Part shown: piece after piece, positions 60,624 through 64,000 of the stretch
How positions within the stretch are numbered: position 1 is the first letter of the stretch
Layout of the letters: each line of letters begins with the position of its first letter
Origin: Fibrobacter succinogenes
Lineage (GTDB): Bacteria; Fibrobacterota; Fibrobacteria; Fibrobacterales; Fibrobacteraceae
Assembly (NCBI GenBank): GCA_902800345.1
Contig: CADCDO010000002.1
Location: 1 to 64,000 of the forward strand
Direction: 5' to 3'
DNA: 64,000 nucleotides
Notes under the pieces: generated by a model
The model's input: only the letters and a program-made list of their open reading frames with translations
Told to the model about the DNA's origin: nothing
Databases searched by the model: none
Position numbers and translations under genes: made by a program

Positions 60624-61616
60624 ATGGCATTTCAAAAGATAAAACAGATTAACTGGATGGAAATGTCCGGCCTCCTGGTCGGCATTTTAAGCACTGTTGC
60701 CGTCATGATTTTTTCGCTGGTACTTTACCACTACCTTTTTGATACTGGCGTCATCAAGGCCAAGGAGTACAAGCTGCACAGCACATTCGAAAAGGCTCTA
60801 GGCCTCAGGCCGGGCACACGTGTACAGATAAGCGGCGTCGATGTCGGACAGATTACGAACATGGAGATCAATCCCGACGGCGAGGGCGTGTTCATGGAAT
60901 TTTCCATCCGCCAAGAATACCAGCCCCTGATTACCGACAGCGCAAGCGTTTTTGCCATCCGCGACCAGAACATGATTTCGGCGCGTGTCATCAACATCGA
61001 CATCAAGAAGGGCAAAGGCCGCATTCTGCAAGACGGGGACGCCCTTCCGGCAGGCAAGGCACAGGACATCGAGACCGTCCTGGAAACCGCCAACGAAATC
61101 TTGGGACGAGTGAACCACCTCATCGATGCGGCGGATGAACTTGTCGCAATGGCACTGGATACAGCGACTACCATGGGCGCCCTGTTCGGCTCCCGAGCTC
61201 TTTACGACAACTTAAACCGCCAGCTTTACAGACTTGACGAAATCACATATCTCACCAAGAACGTGCTGAAAGACGCGTCGTTCCTGATCGACACCATGAG
61301 AAGCGACGTTCCGCTCCTTGTGGGACGCGCCAACGAGCTCACCATTAACATAGGGAACATGCTCGAAGACTTCAAGCCCGTTCCGGGACAAATGACGAAT
61401 CTCCTGAATTCCATGGATTCCACGGTCGGGCGCGTCGATAACCTCGTCAATGATTTTGGTGCGGTCACCATCGGCCTGCAGGACTTCATGAATACGACGG
61501 AATCAACCTTGCAGAATGCAGACGACCTAATGAGCGGGATGTCCCAGATGTGGCTTCTCAGGAGCCACGTCCCCAAGCATGATTCCGTGCCCTTTGTCGT
61601 GGAGACGCTATGGTAA
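60624..61616 (+). CDS. MCE/MlaD-like lipid-transport protein
   Basis: 330 residues: one N-terminal membrane helix (about 15-38), an MCE domain (LGLRPGTRVQISGVDVGQIT and RDQNMISARVINIDI; about 40-145) and a long helical C-terminal part (about 150-330). MCE proteins form hexameric tunnels or shuttles for phospholipids between membranes, working with MlaEF-type transporters that are not in the window. The 3' end overlaps the TPR gene by 7 bp, so the TPR protein is probably a partner. Confidence 0.85.
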   Translation: MAFQKIKQINWMEMSGLLVGILSTVAVMIFSLVLYHYLFDTGVIKAKEYKLHSTFEKALGLRPGTRVQISGVDVGQITNMEINPDGEGVFMEFSIRQEYQPLITDSASVFAIRDQNMISARVINIDIKKGKGRILQDGDALPAGKAQDIETVLETANEILGRVNHLIDAADELVAMALDTATTMGALFGSRALYDNLNRQLYRLDEITYLTKNVLKDASFLIDTMRSDVPLLVGRANELTINIGNMLEDFKPVPGQMTNLLNSMDSTVGRVDNLVNDFGAVTIGLQDFMNTTESTLQNADDLMSGMSQMWLLRSHVPKHDSVPFVVETLW

Positions 61617-62389
61617 TGCGAAACGCCATCAAACTCGCCCTTTGCGTTGCGCTTAGCGGAGTCACCTCTTTTGCCTCGGAATCGGGACAAATCGCGTCCC
61701 GCGCACAAAAGTCCTTGAAAGCGGGGAAATTCGCCAAGGGATATTCACAACTGGAACGCGCCCTTATCGCAAGCCGCAAAGAGGCGGACAGGCGTTCCGA
61801 AGCGCGCATTTTTATCGCGATGGGTCAAATCCGCACCATGAGTCTGGACTTCAATCTGGCGGATTCGCTGCTGAATTATGTCCAGAACGAAGGAATGGAC
61901 CGTTCAACGAGAGTTATGCTCGTCAAGGCAAAAATGGCCTTGAGAAATGCTACCGAAAAATTTTCCGATGCAGTATCGCTTTGCGAAGGCGTCGCCGAAA
62001 ACGACTTGGACGGAATCGACGACAACCTGCAAGGGGCGTTTTATTCGGAATGCGCCATCGCCTATGCCGGCAACCGCAACGGAGAAAAGGCAAACCAGTC
62101 CCTTAAAATGGTGGGCAAGCGCACCGATGACGACACGGGAATCTATTTCTGGACAGAAGCCCGCATGGCAGACCTGCAAAACTCAGGCGATGCAGACTCG
62201 CTTTACCGCAAAGCGGAAGCTAAATCGGTCGAAGCGAACACGCCCTACATGACCGCAAACATCCTGTACCACCGCGGCAATTTCTTGAGCAAATCCAGCC
62301 CGTCCGAATCAAAAAAATTGTGGAACCGTTGCAAAACGGCGTTCGAGCTGATGGGACTCAACAACAACGCCAAACGCTGCGATAAGTAA
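61610..62389 (+). CDS. secreted TPR-like protein coupled to the MCE gene
   Basis: 259 residues with a signal peptide (AIKLALCVALSGVTSFA) and TPR-like helix pairs (KAGKFAKGYSQLERALIAS, RIFIAMGQIRTMSLDFN). Starts ATG 61610; ATG 61616 is an alternative. It overlaps the MlaD-like gene, so production is linked. It may be a periplasmic scaffold for the MCE complex; that is inference. Confidence 0.8.
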   Translation: MVMRNAIKLALCVALSGVTSFASESGQIASRAQKSLKAGKFAKGYSQLERALIASRKEADRRSEARIFIAMGQIRTMSLDFNLADSLLNYVQNEGMDRSTRVMLVKAKMALRNATEKFSDAVSLCEGVAENDLDGIDDNLQGAFYSECAIAYAGNRNGEKANQSLKMVGKRTDDDTGIYFWTEARMADLQNSGDADSLYRKAEAKSVEANTPYMTANILYHRGNFLSKSSPSESKKLWNRCKTAFELMGLNNNAKRCDK

Positions 62390-62416
62390 AAATCCGGCAT
62401 AAAGCCCAAAACAAAA

Positions 62417-62442
62417 AAGAAGCCGTGGTAAGGCTTCTTTTT
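62417..62442 (+). terminator. terminator after the MCE/TPR genes
   Basis: AAGAAGCC pairs with GGCTTCTT over a 7-base loop, followed by TTTTTG. Confidence 0.8.
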
Positions 62443-62482
62443 TTGCTTTGACAAATGCGCGGGCAGTCCTGCGCATTTTCAG

Positions 62483-64000
62483 TTACTTCACTATTTCAGC
62501 GTCCTTGACGTTCTTGCCCTTGAGCTTGGAAGAAGTCTTGCCGTTGTTGATCGGCGGGAACTTGCTGTAGATGTACTTGTACTGAGCAATGCTCCAGATG
62601 TTACCGACAATCCAGTAGAGCACGAGACCGGAAGGCATCACGGCGCTGAACAAGAGCATCATGGCGGGCATCATCCACACCATCATCTTCTGCTGGGCAG
62701 GATCCATGCCGGCGTTCGAGCTCATCGTCACCTTGGTCTGGAAATACGTCGAAATCACCATGAGCCACGGGAGAATCGCAAGGCCGGACGGCATGATGAT
62801 AGGAATGCTGATTCCGCTCCACACAACGTCACTGCGGCTAAGGTCAGAAATCCAGAGGAACGCCGGAGCACCGCGAAGTTCGATGGCACGGCCAAGCACA
62901 AAGAAGAGGCCCATGAAAATCGGCATCTGGATGAGCATCGGGAGGCAGCCGCCTGTGCAGCTTGCAAGCGGGTTGATGTTGTTCTTGCTGTAGAGTTCCA
63001 TCATCGCGGCCTGCTTCTTCTGCGGATCACTGCGGTACTTCACGTTGATTTCATCGAGCTGCGGTTTGAGGGCAGCCATGCCGCGAGTCGATTTGATTTG
63101 CTTCACCGTGAACGGAGTCGTCACACCGCGGACGATGAGCGTCACGAGGATAATGGCCACGCCGTAGTTCGGGATGATGCTATAGAAGAGGTTCAAGAGC
63201 TTGAGGAGCATCTTGCAAATCCAGACGAACCAGACGTCCGCACCGCACCAGCTCCAGCCACTCACGATAATCTTTTCGTAGTCCTTGTTGAGCGAGGCGA
63301 TTTCGTCCCAGTTGAGCGGGAGAACCATCAAGTCGTAATTGAGGGACTGCGCACCGCGAACGTCGTCCGCAATCGTAAGCTTGTACGTACCCGGATCGAC
63401 TTCGCTATCTTCGACCTTCATCGGCTTCGTCTTGAGTACCGCCGGAACGGCTTCATCAAACTGCACCGTCATCGCGACGTACTTGCGGCGCAGCCCTGCC
63501 CAAATGACCTTGCCTTCGGTAGAGTTGAAAGACGTCTGTTCGCGAGGCATTTCGCGCTCGACGGAATACACGTTATTGAAAACGACTTCACTGAAATAGT
63601 AAGTGCCGCCACCGCCGATACCCATGAAGCCCTTGGACTTCGGGATATCTTCCGTTTCCTTGAGACCGCCCTTCCAGGCGAGTTCGTATGCAGACGGTTG
63701 GAATCCGATAAACTTGTTTTCTTGACGGACTGCCGCGCCGTCCTTGGTAAAGCCGTAAGAACGAATCACCTGGTTGCCGTTAGCATCCTGGAAAACGAAA
63801 CGGACATTTGCGCTATCGGTCACAACAATCTTTTCGGGCGTGTTGCCGAGTTCGAACATCGCATCGCTCAAGTCCGCGTTGTCGAGCTTCAAGTCAAAGG
63901 CGCCGAGCGTCGTATCCTGGATGAGTTCCGGGAACTTACCCGCGGAGTCCGGCAATGCCTTCACAATCACGCTCTTCACCTTGCCGCCCTTGTTCGTGAG
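62483..64000 (-). CDS. yidC: membrane protein insertase YidC, 5' end cut off
   Basis: 505 visible residues; the frame remains open at the right edge, so an N-terminal part (including the first helix) is missing. A GTG at 63979 is not a credible start. The large periplasmic domain is followed by the conserved core with TLIVRGVTTPFTVKQIKSTR (the hydrophilic-groove Arg), PLASCTGGCLPMLIQMPIF and the last helices with AMMLLFSAVMPSGLVLYW. YidC inserts and folds inner-membrane proteins with or without Sec. The rnpA/rpmH cluster, which often adjoins yidC, would be outside the window. Confidence 0.95.
   Translation of the reverse strand, partial: LTNKGGKVKSVIVKALPDSAGKFPELIQDTTLGAFDLKLDNADLSDAMFELGNTPEKIVVTDSANVRFVFQDANGNQVIRSYGFTKDGAAVRQENKFIGFQPSAYELAWKGGLKETEDIPKSKGFMGIGGGGTYYFSEVVFNNVYSVEREMPREQTSFNSTEGKVIWAGLRRKYVAMTVQFDEAVPAVLKTKPMKVEDSEVDPGTYKLTIADDVRGAQSLNYDLMVLPLNWDEIASLNKDYEKIIVSGWSWCGADVWFVWICKMLLKLLNLFYSIIPNYGVAIILVTLIVRGVTTPFTVKQIKSTRGMAALKPQLDEINVKYRSDPQKKQAAMMELYSKNNINPLASCTGGCLPMLIQMPIFMGLFFVLGRAIELRGAPAFLWISDLSRSDVVWSGISIPIIMPSGLAILPWLMVISTYFQTKVTMSSNAGMDPAQQKMMVWMMPAMMLLFSAVMPSGLVLYWIVGNIWSIAQYKYIYSKFPPINNGKTSSKLKGKNVKDAEIVK

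Overview
The window most resembles a chromosomal segment of a Fibrobacter species (Fibrobacterota). This is inferred from family content, not from a database search. The pointers are a TIGR02147-type regulator (a paralogous family first defined in F. succinogenes S85), a large secreted GH9 cellulase with a type IX-like C-terminal sorting domain, many serine/aspartate-rich lipoproteins, an OmpA protein with thrombospondin type-3 repeats, and a succinyl/acetyl-CoA transferase. No rRNA, tRNA, CRISPR array, prophage or transposase was seen.

Layout. 1-4.8 kb: end of a secreted protein gene and two tandem paralogous lipoproteins with C-terminal histidine-phosphatase domains. 4.9-13.1 kb: a divergent type II secretion / type IV pilus-like locus (GspM/C-like, GspL-like and secretin on the minus strand; lipoprotein, GspE ATPase and three pseudopilins on the plus strand). 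13.1-15.0 kb: CoA-transferase and a GtrA protein. 15.5-19.8 kb: OmpA/TSP3 protein and a Wzc-like tyrosine kinase. 20-22 kb: MacB-like ABC exporter. 22.2-26.2 kb: GH9 cellulase and KDPG aldolase. 26.3-29.3 kb: transporter/spermidine-synthase-like fusion. 29.3-32 kb: an AT-rich accessory patch with decayed sequence, a HEPN-like protein and a Schlafen/AlbA_2 protein. 32-35.7 kb: metH. 35.8-38.1 kb: a DUF1538 membrane protein with two PII-like proteins. 38.3-39.9 kb: an ECF sigma factor, a short membrane anti-sigma candidate and a Cys/His-rich metal-sensor-like protein. 40-43.3 kb: Y-family polymerase with a YolD-like partner, and a GGDEF protein. 43.4-46 kb: a lipoprotein and two BatC-like proteins. 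46.2-55.5 kb: cell-surface glycan genes (GtrA, flavoprotein, three GT-C enzymes, one fused to an NPCBM-like domain), interrupted by a TIGR02147/lipoprotein pair. 55.5-64 kb: pseudogene remnants, a divergent subtilase, an acyltransferase, an M18 aminopeptidase, an MCE/MlaD-like protein with a TPR partner, and most of yidC.

A mosaic family of short dispersed repeats runs through the gaps (TTAGTCA/TTAGTGG, GACGAGAGA, GTCATCCTGAGCG...GGATCC, GTCATTGCG...GAAGCAATC, ATGGCGGA hairpin and others). It has entered reading frames: inside the M18 aminopeptidase, at the N-terminus of a BatC-like protein, and as the C-terminal tail of a GtrA protein. The best candidates for undescribed biology are the sigma/anti-sigma/Cys-rich sensor operon, the DUF1538-PII-PII operon, the HEPN-like/Schlafen pair with a hairpin over the ribosome binding site, the NPCBM-linked glycosyltransferase operon, and the TIGR02147/lipoprotein unit with candidate operators.
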